Assembly (NCBI RefSeq): GCF_006715395.1
Contig: NZ_VFNC01000002.1
Location: 1,922,001-1,986,000 of the forward strand
Direction: 5' to 3'
DNA: 64,000 nucleotides
DNA from: Streptomyces sp. SLBN-31
GTDB lineage: Bacteria; Actinomycetota; Actinomycetes; Streptomycetales; Streptomycetaceae
Part shown: positions 25,870 through 34,090 of the stretch, piece after piece
How the letters are laid out: the number at the start of each line of letters is the position of its first letter
Numbering within the stretch: the stretch's first letter is position 1
The notes under the pieces: model-generated
Databases searched by the model: none
Told to the model about the DNA's origin: nothing
Seen by the model: the letters and a program-made list of their open reading frames with translations, nothing else
Position numbers and translations under genes: made by a program

Positions 25870-27314
25870 GCGCGGGCCACTCGGATTCGGTGGGCGGTGT
25901 ACCGGCGGGCAGTGGCGGCGCAGGGCAGGGAGCGGAAGCGGCAGTGGCGGTTCAGCAGTCGGCGGCGGCCGACCCGTACTTTCCGGAACACGGTGACCCC
26001 CGTTACCGCGTGCACCGGTACGAGATCACGCTGGACTACCGTCCGGGGCCGAACCGGCTGTCGGGCGCCGTCCGGATCAACGCCATAGCGGGGCGGTCGC
26101 CGCTCGCCGAGTTCTTCCTGAACCTGTCCGAGTTCAAGGTCGGCCGGGTGCGGGTGGACGGCCGGCAGCCGCACTACACCCACCGCGGCGGCCGGCTGCG
26201 CATCCGGCCCGCCAAGCCGGTCCGCTCCGGTGCCGCGTTCACGGTCGAGGTGCACTGGTCGGGCAACCCGAAGCCGGTGAACAGCCCGTGGGGCGGGCTG
26301 GGCTGGGAGGAGCTGGAAGACGGGGCGCTGGTGGCGAGCCAGCCGATCGGGGCGCCGTCCTGGTATCCGTGCAACGACCGGCCGGCCGACAAGGCCTCGT
26401 ACCAGATCTCGGTCACCACGCCGTCGGCGTACGCGGTCGTCGCGGGCGGGCGGCTGCTGACCCGTACGACCAGGGCGTCCACCACGACCTGGGTGTACGA
26501 GCAGGCCGCGCCGACCTCCAGCTATCTGGTGGGTCTCGTGATCGGCAAGTACCAGACGGTGCTGCTGGGCGATCCGGGACCGGGCGGGGTGCCGCAGCAC
26601 GGGCACATCCCGGCGCACCTGCTGCCGGAGTTCTCGCGGGACTTCGCGCGGCAGCCGCGGATGATGGACCTGTTCCAGGAGCTGTTCGGGGCCTACCCGT
26701 TCGAGGAGTACGCGGTCGTCGTGACCGACGAGGAACTCGATGTGCCCGTGGAGGCACAGGGGTTGTCGCTGTTCGGCGCCAACCACGTGGACGGGGCACG
26801 GGGTTCGGAGCGGCTGGTCGCGCACGAGCTGGCGCACCAGTGGTTCGGCAACAGCGTGTCCATCGCGGACTGGCGGCACATCTGGCTGAACGAGGGGTTC
26901 GCCAAGTACGCCGAGTGGCTGTGGTCGGAGCGCTCGGGCGGCCGGTCCGCGCAGCAACTTGCCGGTGCCGCGCACCGGTTGCTGTCCTCGCAGGCGCAGG
27001 ACCTGAAGCTGGCCGATCCCGGGCGCAAGACGATGTTCGACGACCGGCTCTACGAGCGCGGCGGCCTCGCCGTGCACGCCGTGCGCTGCGCGCTGGGCGA
27101 CGACGCGTTCTTCCGCATGCTGCGCGGCTGGACGGGCCTGCACCGGGGCGGGGCGGTCACGACGGCGACGTTCACCGCGCATGCCAACCGCTACGCGGAC
27201 GAGCCGCTGGACGACGTGTTCGACGCCTGGCTGTACCGCACGGCGCTGCCCGCGCTGCCCACGCTGGTTCCGGCGCGCCCGTCGCACCCGCCGACCAACG
27301 CCGAGTCCGCGTAG
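25857..27314 (+). CDS. M1-family zinc metallopeptidase
   Basis: The 485-residue protein has the gluzincin site H323-ELAH-H327 with E346 in NEGFAKYAEW, 18 residues after the second His. The usual M1 exopeptidase motif GAMEN is replaced by VEAQGLS. There is no signal peptide, so it is probably cytosolic. Its start lies 13 bases inside the synthetase gene, so the two are translationally coupled. It may trim, release or degrade the product of the synthetase, or act on an unrelated peptide; this is inference. Confidence 0.85.
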   Translation: MASLSAGHSDSVGGVPAGSGGAGQGAEAAVAVQQSAAADPYFPEHGDPRYRVHRYEITLDYRPGPNRLSGAVRINAIAGRSPLAEFFLNLSEFKVGRVRVDGRQPHYTHRGGRLRIRPAKPVRSGAAFTVEVHWSGNPKPVNSPWGGLGWEELEDGALVASQPIGAPSWYPCNDRPADKASYQISVTTPSAYAVVAGGRLLTRTTRASTTTWVYEQAAPTSSYLVGLVIGKYQTVLLGDPGPGGVPQHGHIPAHLLPEFSRDFARQPRMMDLFQELFGAYPFEEYAVVVTDEELDVPVEAQGLSLFGANHVDGARGSERLVAHELAHQWFGNSVSIADWRHIWLNEGFAKYAEWLWSERSGGRSAQQLAGAAHRLLSSQAQDLKLADPGRKTMFDDRLYERGGLAVHAVRCALGDDAFFRMLRGWTGLHRGGAVTTATFTAHANRYADEPLDDVFDAWLYRTALPALPTLVPARPSHPPTNAESA

Positions 27315-27350
27315 CGGGGCGGGGCGGGCGCGTACGGGAGAATGGGGCCC

Positions 27351-27773
27351 ATGTCCCGACGTACCTCGCCCTCCCGGCGCCGGCGCGGCTCCGCGCCGAC
27401 GTCCAGCGCCTCCTGCCCCTGCGGTCTCGGGGAGCCGTACGACGCGTGCTGCGGCCGCTTCCTCGGGGGTGAGGCGGCCGCGCCGACCGCCGAGGCGCTG
27501 ATGCGGTCGCGCTACACGGCGTTCGTGCGGCTCGACGGCCCCTATCTGCTGCGCACTTGGCATCCGCGCACCCGTCCCGCGCGTCTCGACCTCGATCCCG
27601 GCATGCGCTGGACGGGTCTGGAGATCCTCGCCACGACCGACGGCTCCGCCTTCCACGGCACCGGCACGGTGACGTTCCGGGCGTCCTTCAGGGGCGGTTC
27701 GCTGCACGAGCGCAGCAGCTTCGAGAGGGTGGACGGGGCGTGGGTGTACGTGGACGGGGAGATCCTCGACTAG
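27351..27773 (+). CDS. YchJ-family protein (UPF0225)
   Basis: The 140-residue protein has an N-terminal SEC-C-like motif, CPCGLGEPYDACCGRFLGG, and then an NTF2-like fold (ALMRSRYTAFVRLDGPYLLRTWHPRTRP). The family is named after E. coli YchJ and its function is unknown. The ATG at 27351 is chosen because GGGAG lies about 11 bases ahead; the ATG at 27342 would be too near it. Confidence 0.88.
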   Translation: MSRRTSPSRRRRGSAPTSSASCPCGLGEPYDACCGRFLGGEAAAPTAEALMRSRYTAFVRLDGPYLLRTWHPRTRPARLDLDPGMRWTGLEILATTDGSAFHGTGTVTFRASFRGGSLHERSSFERVDGAWVYVDGEILD

Positions 27774-27782
27774 GACACCCGC

Positions 27783-28484
27783 CTAGGGCGCGAGGATGTC
27801 CAGTTCCTGCAGTGCCCCGACCGTGATCCGGCGGGTCAGTTCTTCGGCGCGGGCCGCGTCGCCCTCCCGTACCGCCTCGGCGACCTGGACGTGCAGGGTC
27901 ACGGCGGCCGGGTCGGGGTCCTCGAACATCACCTCGTGATGGGTGCGGCCCGCGAGGACCTCGGCCACGACGTCGCCGAGGCGCGCGAACATCTCGTTGC
28001 CCGAGGCCGTGAGGATGATCCGGTGGAAGGCCATGTCGTGGACGAGGTAGCCCTGAAGCCGGTGACCGCGGGAGTTGGCGACCATGCCGAGCGCGCACTC
28101 GGTCAGCTCGGCGCACTGCTCGGCGGTGGCGTGCCGGGCCGCGAGCCCCGCGGCGACCGGCTCGATCGCGGAGCGCAGCACCGTCAGGGAGCGCAGCTGC
28201 CCGGGGCGGTCGGCGCCGGCCAGCCGCCAGCGGATGACCTGGGGGTCGTAGACGTTCCACTCGGACTTCGGGCGCACGGTCACGCCGACGCGACGGCGGG
28301 ACTCCACGAGGTGCATGGATTCCAGCACCCGGACCGCCTCGCGCATCACGGAGCGTGAGACGTCGAAACGCTGGGCGAGTTCGTCGGTGCGCAGAACACT
28401 GCCCGGCGGGTACTCACCCGCGGTGATCGCGGGGCCGAGGGTGTCCAGTACATGGCCGTGCAGCCCCCGGCCCATTGTGCTCAT
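27783..28484 (-). CDS. FadR-type GntR transcriptional regulator of gluconate genes
   Basis: The 233-residue protein has an N-terminal winged helix (TDELAQRFDVSRSVMREAVRVLESMHLVESRRRVGVTV) and a C-terminal FCD ligand domain with metal-type His residues (VHDMAFHRII, HVQVAEAV). It is transcribed divergently from the gluconokinase-permease-dehydrogenase operon and a candidate operator lies between them. It is likely a repressor relieved by gluconate or a derivative. Confidence 0.88.
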   Translation of the reverse strand: MSTMGRGLHGHVLDTLGPAITAGEYPPGSVLRTDELAQRFDVSRSVMREAVRVLESMHLVESRRRVGVTVRPKSEWNVYDPQVIRWRLAGADRPGQLRSLTVLRSAIEPVAAGLAARHATAEQCAELTECALGMVANSRGHRLQGYLVHDMAFHRIILTASGNEMFARLGDVVAEVLAGRTHHEVMFEDPDPAAVTLHVQVAEAVREGDAARAEELTRRITVGALQELDILAP

Positions 28485-28521
28485 GCACTCAGAGTACGTG
28501 CCGTGTCACACGCTCAAAAAG

Positions 28522-28543
28522 TCAGACTTATTTGTCTCAGACT
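28522..28543. promoter_or_regulatory. Candidate GntR operator of the gluconate operon
   Basis: The site reads TCAGACT-TATTTGTC-TCAGACT: two TCAGACT copies 15 bases apart. It also contains an inverted AGAC/GTCT pair at 28524-28537 spaced by 6. It is a rare AT-rich patch inside the 127-base divergent gntR/gntK gap. Its position suits repression of both promoters. Confidence 0.55.
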
Positions 28544-28611
28544 CTTGAATCGTCGTACCTAATCGGTTTCAGTTACGTCCGACACCAGTCGAAGAAGACA
28601 GTGAGGCAGCG

Positions 28612-29118
28612 ATGAGCACCCCCCATGTCGTCGTGGTGATGGGCGTCGCGGGCACCGGGAAGACCACCATCGGTCCCCTGCTCGCGGCCCGGCTCGGCGT
28701 CCCGTACGCCGAGGGCGACGACTTCCACCCGCAGGCCAACATCACCAAGATGTCGGCCGGCGTCCCGCTCGGCGACGACGACCGTTGGCCGTGGCTCGAC
28801 GCCATCGGCGCCTGGGCGCACGGGCGGGCCGGGCTCGGCGGAGTGGTCAGCTGCTCGGCGCTGAAACGGTCGTACCGCGACCGGCTCCGCGCGGCCGCCC
28901 CCGGCGTCGTCTTCGTCCATCTGGCGGGCGACCGCGCCCTCATCGAGGACCGGATGTCCCACCGTCAGGGGCACTTCATGCCGACCGCGCTGCTCGACTC
29001 CCAGTTCGCCACGCTCCAGCCCCTGGAGCGGGACGAGGCGGGCGTCACCGTGGACGTCGCCGGCAGCCCCGAACAGATCACCGCACGGGCCGTGAAGGCA
29101 CTCGCCGACCTCCCGTAA
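28612..29118 (+). CDS. gntK: Gluconokinase
   Basis: The 168-residue protein has a P-loop, MGVAGTGKTTIG. The gluconokinase signatures EGDDFHPQANITKMSAGVPLGDDDRWPWL and SCSALKRSYRDRLR follow. It phosphorylates gluconate to 6-phosphogluconate, feeding the pentose phosphate pathway. The length is normal for the thermoresistant gluconokinase family. It is first in an operon with permease, SDR and medium-chain dehydrogenase genes. Confidence 0.95.
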   Translation: MSTPHVVVVMGVAGTGKTTIGPLLAARLGVPYAEGDDFHPQANITKMSAGVPLGDDDRWPWLDAIGAWAHGRAGLGGVVSCSALKRSYRDRLRAAAPGVVFVHLAGDRALIEDRMSHRQGHFMPTALLDSQFATLQPLERDEAGVTVDVAGSPEQITARAVKALADLP

Positions 29119-29170
29119 CCCCCCCCCCACGCCTCCCTCCCCGTCCCCGTACCTGCAAGGGAACTCCCCC

Positions 29171-30568
29171 GTGACCAGACTCAGCGTCGAGATGCTGGCA
29201 GCGGACGCACCCGAGCCGATCACCTCGGCCGGCCACGCTCAGCTGGGCATCGCCGTTTTGGCGGGCATCGCCGTCATCGTTCTTCTCATCACCCGGTTCA
29301 AACTGCACGCCTTCCTGGCGCTGACCCTCGGTTCGCTGGCGCTCGGCGCGATCGCCGGCGCGCCGCTCGACAAGGTGATCACCAGCTTCACCACCGGCCT
29401 GGGCACCACGGTCGCCGGCGTCGGTGTGCTGATCGCGCTCGGCGCGATCCTCGGCAAGATGCTCGCCGACTCCGGCGGCGCCGACGAGATCGTCGACACG
29501 ATCCTCGCCAAGGCCGGCGGCCGGGCGATGCCGTGGGCGATGGTGCTGATCGCCTCGGTGATCGGTCTGCCGCTGTTCTTCGAGGTCGGCGTGGTGCTGC
29601 TGATCCCGGTCGTGCTGATGGTCGCCAAGCGCGGCAACTACTCCCTGATGCGCATCGGCATACCCGCCCTGGCCGGTCTGTCCGTGATGCACGGTCTGGT
29701 GCCGCCGCACCCCGGCCCGCTGGTCGCCATCGACGCGGTCAAGGCGAACATCGGCGTCACCCTCGCCCTCGGCGTCCTCATCGCCATCCCCACGGTGATC
29801 ATCGCCGGACCGCTGTTCTCCAAGGTCGCCGCCCGCTGGGTGGACGTCCAGGCCCCCGACCGGATGCTGCCGCAGCGCGCGTCGCAAGAGCTGGAGACCC
29901 GTCCGGGCTTCGGCGCCACGCTGACCACGATCCTGCTGCCGGTCGTCCTGATGCTCTCCAAGGCGCTGGTCGACATCGTGATCGACGACCCCGCGAACCT
30001 CACCCAGCGCGTCTTCGACGTCATCGGCTCCCCGCTGATCGCCCTGCTCGCCGCCGTGCTGCTCGGCATCTTCACGCTGCTGCGGCCCGCCGGGTTCGGC
30101 AAGGAGCGGCTGACCCCGCTGGTGGAGAAGGGCCTCGCGCCCATCGCGGGCATCCTGCTGATCGTCGGCGCGGGCGGCGGCTTCAAGCAGACGCTGATCG
30201 ACACCGGCGTGGGCCAGATGATCCTGGACATCTCCAAGGACTGGTCGATCCCGGCGCTGCTGCTGGCCTGGCTGATCGCGGTGATCATCCGGCTCGCCAC
30301 CGGTTCGGCGACGGTGGCGACGGTCTCGGCGGCCGGCCTGGTGGCCCCGCTCGCGGCCGACATGTCGACCACCCACACGGCCCTGCTGGTCCTGGCGATC
30401 GGCGCCGGCTCGCTCTTCTTCAGCCATGTCAACGACGCCGGGTTCTGGCTGGTCAAGGAGTACTTCGGTCTGACCGTCGGCGAGACCGTCAAGACGTGGT
30501 CGGTCATGGAGACGATCATCTCGGTGGTCGCGGGCGGCCTGGTCCTGCTGCTGTCGCTGGTCATCTAG
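29171..30568 (+). CDS. gntP: GntP-family gluconate permease
   Basis: This polytopic protein of 465 residues has about 12-14 hydrophobic segments. GntP/GntT features include GLPLFFEVGVVLLIPVVLMVAK, VPPHPGPLVAI and the C-terminal FSHVNDAGFWLVKEYFGL motif. It imports gluconate, probably as a proton symporter. The start is GTG at 29171 after AAGGGAAC. It lies 52 bases after gntK. Confidence 0.93.
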   Translation: MTRLSVEMLAADAPEPITSAGHAQLGIAVLAGIAVIVLLITRFKLHAFLALTLGSLALGAIAGAPLDKVITSFTTGLGTTVAGVGVLIALGAILGKMLADSGGADEIVDTILAKAGGRAMPWAMVLIASVIGLPLFFEVGVVLLIPVVLMVAKRGNYSLMRIGIPALAGLSVMHGLVPPHPGPLVAIDAVKANIGVTLALGVLIAIPTVIIAGPLFSKVAARWVDVQAPDRMLPQRASQELETRPGFGATLTTILLPVVLMLSKALVDIVIDDPANLTQRVFDVIGSPLIALLAAVLLGIFTLLRPAGFGKERLTPLVEKGLAPIAGILLIVGAGGGFKQTLIDTGVGQMILDISKDWSIPALLLAWLIAVIIRLATGSATVATVSAAGLVAPLAADMSTTHTALLVLAIGAGSLFFSHVNDAGFWLVKEYFGLTVGETVKTWSVMETIISVVAGGLVLLLSLVI

Positions 30569-30578
30569 GAGCACGCGG

Positions 30579-31337
30579 ATGAGTCACCCCCTGTTCGACA
30601 TCCGCGGCCGCACCGCCCTGGTGACCGGCTCCAGCCGGGGCATCGGTCTGGCGCTGGCCCGGGGCCTGGCCCAGGCCGGCTGCACGGTGGTCCTCAACGG
30701 ACGGGACGCCGGCCGGCTCACCGAAGCGGCCGCGCGGCTGCCCGGCGAGGTCCACACGGCCGTCTTCGACGTCACCGACGGGCCCTCGGTCAAGGCGGGC
30801 ATCGCCGATGTCGAACAGCGGGTCGGCCCGCTCGACATCCTCGTCAACAACGCGGGCATGCAACTGCGCGCCCCGCTCCTGGAGTTCACCGACTCCGACT
30901 GGCACCGCATCCTGGACACCAACCTCACCAGCGCCTTCCTGGTCGGCCGGGAGGCGGCCCGGTACATGACCGCCCGCGGCCACGGCAAGATCGTCAACAT
31001 CTGCTCGCTGCAGAGCGAGGTGGTCCGCCCGGGCATCGCGCCCTACGCGGCCACCAAGGGCGCGCTGAAGATGCTCACCAAGGGCATGTGCGCCGACTGG
31101 GGGCCGCACGGCGTGCAGGTCAACGGCCTCGGCCCCGGCTACATCGAGACCGAGCTGACCCAACCCCTCGTCGAGGACGAGGAGTTCAGCGCCTGGGTGC
31201 GCCGCCGCACCCCGGCCGGCCGCTGGGGCACCACCGAGGACCTGGTCGGCGGGGTGCTGTTCCTGGCCTCGCCCGCGGCCGACTTCGTCGGCGAGCAGGT
31301 CCTGTACGTCGACGGCGGAATGACGAGCGTGCTGTGA
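30579..31337 (+). CDS. idnO: SDR oxidoreductase, gluconate 5-dehydrogenase type
   Basis: The protein has 252 residues with a Rossmann cofactor motif TGSSRGIGLALA, NNAG and the active-site YAATKGALK (Tyr-x3-Lys). Similarity in layout to 5-keto-D-gluconate reductase (IdnO) is supported by its operon: gntK, gntP and an L-idonate-type dehydrogenase. It would interconvert gluconate and 5-ketogluconate. It begins 10 bases after the permease stop. Confidence 0.88.
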   Translation: MSHPLFDIRGRTALVTGSSRGIGLALARGLAQAGCTVVLNGRDAGRLTEAAARLPGEVHTAVFDVTDGPSVKAGIADVEQRVGPLDILVNNAGMQLRAPLLEFTDSDWHRILDTNLTSAFLVGREAARYMTARGHGKIVNICSLQSEVVRPGIAPYAATKGALKMLTKGMCADWGPHGVQVNGLGPGYIETELTQPLVEDEEFSAWVRRRTPAGRWGTTEDLVGGVLFLASPAADFVGEQVLYVDGGMTSVL

Positions 31338-31351
31338 AGAGGGCCGCGGGG

Positions 31352-32383
31352 ATGCTCGGTTGTGTGATCCACGGTCGCGGCGATCTGCGCGTGGAGGAGC
31401 TGCCGGTACCGCGGCCCGGCCCCGGGCAGGCTCTCGTCGCCGTCCGCTACGGCGGCGTCTGCGGCTCCGACCTGCACTACTTCAAGCACGGCGGGGTGGG
31501 CGACTTCCGCCTGCGCGAGCCGATGCTGCTCGGGCACGAGGTGGTCGGGACGGTCCTCGCGTACGGGACACCGTCCCCGGCGAGTCCCGCCCCGGGCACG
31601 GCCGTCGCCGTGCACCCGGCCACACCGTGCGGCGCCTGCCCGGAGTGCGCCCGGGGGCGTCGCAACATCTGCCGGGACACCCGTTATCTCGGCAGCGCGG
31701 CCCGCTTCCCGCACGTACAGGGCGGCTTCGCGGCTCAAGTGGTCGTCCCCGAAGGTCAGTTGAGGGCCCTTCCGGCGGGTCTGGAGCTGCGCCGGGCGGC
31801 CCTCGCCGAGCCGCTGTCCGTGGCCCTGCACGCCGTTCACCGTGCGGTGGACGTGGCCGGACGGCACGTCCTGGTCACCGGCGCCGGCCCGATCGGCTGC
31901 CTGGTCGTCGCCGCGGCCCGGGCGGCGGGCGCCGCCCGGGTCACGGTCACCGACCTGCTCCCGGCCGCCCTCGCGTACGCGCGTGCCGCCGGCGCCGACA
32001 CCGTCGTACGGGCGGACGACCCGGACGATCCCGGGTGGCCGGCCGAGGCGGACGTGGCCGTGGAGGCCTCCGGGGTGGCCGCCGCTCTGGACACGTGTCT
32101 GCGATCGGTGCGCCGCGGCGGGGTCGTGGTGCAGCTCGGGATGCTGCCGTCTGGGCCGAGTCCCTTCGCGGGGAACCTCGTCGTGAGCCGGGAGATCGAC
32201 CTCAGGGGAGCCTTCCGCTTCGACGCGGAGTTCGACGAGGCGCTGCGGCTGCTCGCGGCGACGCCCGCGCTCGACGGGCTGGTCAGCGCGGTGGTCCCGG
32301 TGCGGGAGGCGGAGTCGGCCTTCGCGCTCGCGGCCGACCGGAGCCGTTCCTGCAAGGTGCTGCTGGACTTCGGGGCGCCGTGA
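31352..32383 (+). CDS. idnD: Zinc-dependent L-idonate 5-dehydrogenase-like enzyme
   Basis: The 343-residue medium-chain dehydrogenase has catalytic zinc ligands in GGVCGSD and LLGHE. The structural zinc cysteines are CGACPECARGRRNIC and the cofactor loop is VTGAGPIGCLVV. In the idonate pathway it oxidises L-idonate to 5-ketogluconate for the neighbouring SDR. The ATG at 31352 follows GAAGAGGG. A GTG at 31334 overlapping the SDR stop (GTGA) is the alternative start. Sorbitol or xylitol dehydrogenase activity cannot be excluded. Confidence 0.85.
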   Translation: MLGCVIHGRGDLRVEELPVPRPGPGQALVAVRYGGVCGSDLHYFKHGGVGDFRLREPMLLGHEVVGTVLAYGTPSPASPAPGTAVAVHPATPCGACPECARGRRNICRDTRYLGSAARFPHVQGGFAAQVVVPEGQLRALPAGLELRRAALAEPLSVALHAVHRAVDVAGRHVLVTGAGPIGCLVVAAARAAGAARVTVTDLLPAALAYARAAGADTVVRADDPDDPGWPAEADVAVEASGVAAALDTCLRSVRRGGVVVQLGMLPSGPSPFAGNLVVSREIDLRGAFRFDAEFDEALRLLAATPALDGLVSAVVPVREAESAFALAADRSRSCKVLLDFGAP

Positions 32384-32467
32384 AAGGGTTCCCCGGCGGC
32401 GCGGCCGCCCGCATCATGAGGAGATCCCGGGGCGGGGGCCCCGGGGTCGACGGTGTCGGGGGGCGTC

Positions 32468-33526
32468 ATGGCGGTTTCCCTCGGGATGCGCGTCTCGGGG
32501 CTGCTGGTGGCCGGAGCGGTGGCGGTGGCCGTCGCGGCCTTCGGGGGTGACGGCGGTGGCGGGCCGAACGGCTCGGGCGGCGGCAGCCCGATCGTGACCG
32601 CGGGCCCGTCCGGGCGCCCGCCCGCTCCCGCCCCGCCCGCCTCCCCCACTCCCCGCCAGTCACCGGCCGGTGAGGCGAGCGACGTCGTGAACCCCGCCGC
32701 GCCGCCCCGCACCCACCGCACCATCGCCCCGCGCCCGTCCGTCTCTCCCACGCCGGCGCTTGTCGACAGGCCGCTGCTGAGCCCCGCCTGGCTCCCGCCC
32801 GGCCCCGTCTCGCCCGACGCCGACTCCGCCCCCGATCCCTCGAGCCTCTACGACCGGCTCCGCGACCCCGCCGGGTGCCGCACCGCCCTCGCCCTGATCG
32901 ACCGGACGCCGGCCGGCCCGGACCGGCGGCTGCTGCGCGGTCTCGCCGAGGCCTGTCTGGCCGTGCAGGGGCACGGCGGCAGCTGGGACACGGCGGCCGC
33001 GGACCACACCGCCCTGGCCGGCCGGGCCGACACCTGCAAGGACCGGGCCGCCTACGCGGTTCTCGGCGCGCTGCTGGACTTCCACCGGCGACACCCGCAC
33101 GCCACCGTGCCGTTGCGGACCGCGCGGGGCGGCACGCCCGCGTGCGCCTACCACGTCGCGGGGGTGGACACGGGCCAGGCCGCGCCCGGTGACGCCGTCG
33201 GGATCGAACTGCGCGGCACCTACTTCGACCCCGCCGAACTGGCGCGCTACGGCGAGGTGTTCATCGGCGGCAAGCGGCTCGACGGACCGCCCGTGATCAG
33301 GTCCCGGGACGGCGACCGGCTGGTGCTGGCCGCCGTCGTACCGGCCCTGGACGGCTACCCCAGGGCGGTCGACGTGGTCGTGCGGTACGGCGCCGCCGAG
33401 GCGCGGTCGCAGGACGCCTTCACGGTCGTGGCGCCCGCCGCCGTCCCGTCACCGGACCCGTCGTCAGGGACGCCACAGGGGGTGCTCCCGCTCGGCCCAC
33501 TCGCGGCTCACCTTCCCCGTCCGTAG
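32468..33526 (+). CDS. Proline-rich hypothetical protein, probably secreted or membrane-anchored
   Basis: The 352-residue protein starts with a hydrophobic helix (MRVSGLLVAGAVAVAVAAF), a signal or anchor. A Gly-rich stretch and a Pro/Ser/Thr/Ala-rich linker run to about residue 110. A globular region follows with conserved-looking Cys pairs (GCRTALALID, AEACLAVQG, DTCKDR, PACAYHV). It has no family that I recognise. Its last 63 bases overlap the convergent cytochrome b gene, so the extreme C-terminus may be unreliable. Confidence 0.65.
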   Translation: MAVSLGMRVSGLLVAGAVAVAVAAFGGDGGGGPNGSGGGSPIVTAGPSGRPPAPAPPASPTPRQSPAGEASDVVNPAAPPRTHRTIAPRPSVSPTPALVDRPLLSPAWLPPGPVSPDADSAPDPSSLYDRLRDPAGCRTALALIDRTPAGPDRRLLRGLAEACLAVQGHGGSWDTAAADHTALAGRADTCKDRAAYAVLGALLDFHRRHPHATVPLRTARGGTPACAYHVAGVDTGQAAPGDAVGIELRGTYFDPAELARYGEVFIGGKRLDGPPVIRSRDGDRLVLAAVVPALDGYPRAVDVVVRYGAAEARSQDAFTVVAPAAVPSPDPSSGTPQGVLPLGPLAAHLPRP

Positions 33527-34090
33527 CCCGTGCCGCGCCTCGGGGTCGCCGAGCGCCATGCCTATGTGCCCCGCGAGGACGATTCCGATGGTCAGGGCCA
33601 GCCAGTCGTGCACGAAGGTCGCGCTGGTGCGCCACATGATCGGGGTGAGGTGGGTGAACCACATGATCAGCCCCGTGCCGAGCATCACCACCGACGCCCC
33701 TGCGATCCAGGCCGCGTAGATCTTCTGCCCCGCGTTGAACTTCGCCGCGGGACGCGCCGAGCGCCGCTTGTCCCGGGCCAGCGCCCCGTGCAGCCAGGTC
33801 CTGTCGTGCGGCCCGAAGCGGTTGAGATGCCCCAGGTCGGCCCGGAAGGCGCGGGAGGCCAGGCCCAGCAGGACGGGAACCGGCAGGGCGAGCCCGGCGA
33901 ACTCGTGCACCCGGACCACCAGCTCGCGGCGGCCGACGACTTCGGCGAGCTGGGGGACGTAGAGGAAGGCGGCCGTCACCACGCACACGCCCATCAGGGC
34001 GGCCGTGGTGCGGTGCACCCAGCGCTGGACGGGGCCGAAGCGGCGCACCTCGGTGACCTGCGGGGTGTGGGCCTCAGCTCGTAGGGTCAT
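33464..34090 (-). CDS. Cytochrome b/b6-type membrane subunit
   Basis: The 208-residue protein has four hydrophobic helices: VHRTTAALMGVCVVTAAFLYV, HEFAGLALPVPVLLGLASRAF, a third with WIAGASVVMLGTGLIMWF and VHDWLALTIGIVLAGHIGMAL. His residues within them (VHRTT, VHEFAG, VHDWLA, GHIGMA) suit b-type heme binding, as in the cytochrome b561/formate-dehydrogenase gamma group. It overlaps the molybdopterin enzyme gene by 17 bases, so it is likely its membrane electron partner. Confidence 0.85.
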   Translation of the reverse strand: MTLRAEAHTPQVTEVRRFGPVQRWVHRTTAALMGVCVVTAAFLYVPQLAEVVGRRELVVRVHEFAGLALPVPVLLGLASRAFRADLGHLNRFGPHDRTWLHGALARDKRRSARPAAKFNAGQKIYAAWIAGASVVMLGTGLIMWFTHLTPIMWRTSATFVHDWLALTIGIVLAGHIGMALGDPEARHGLRTGKVSREWAEREHPLWRP

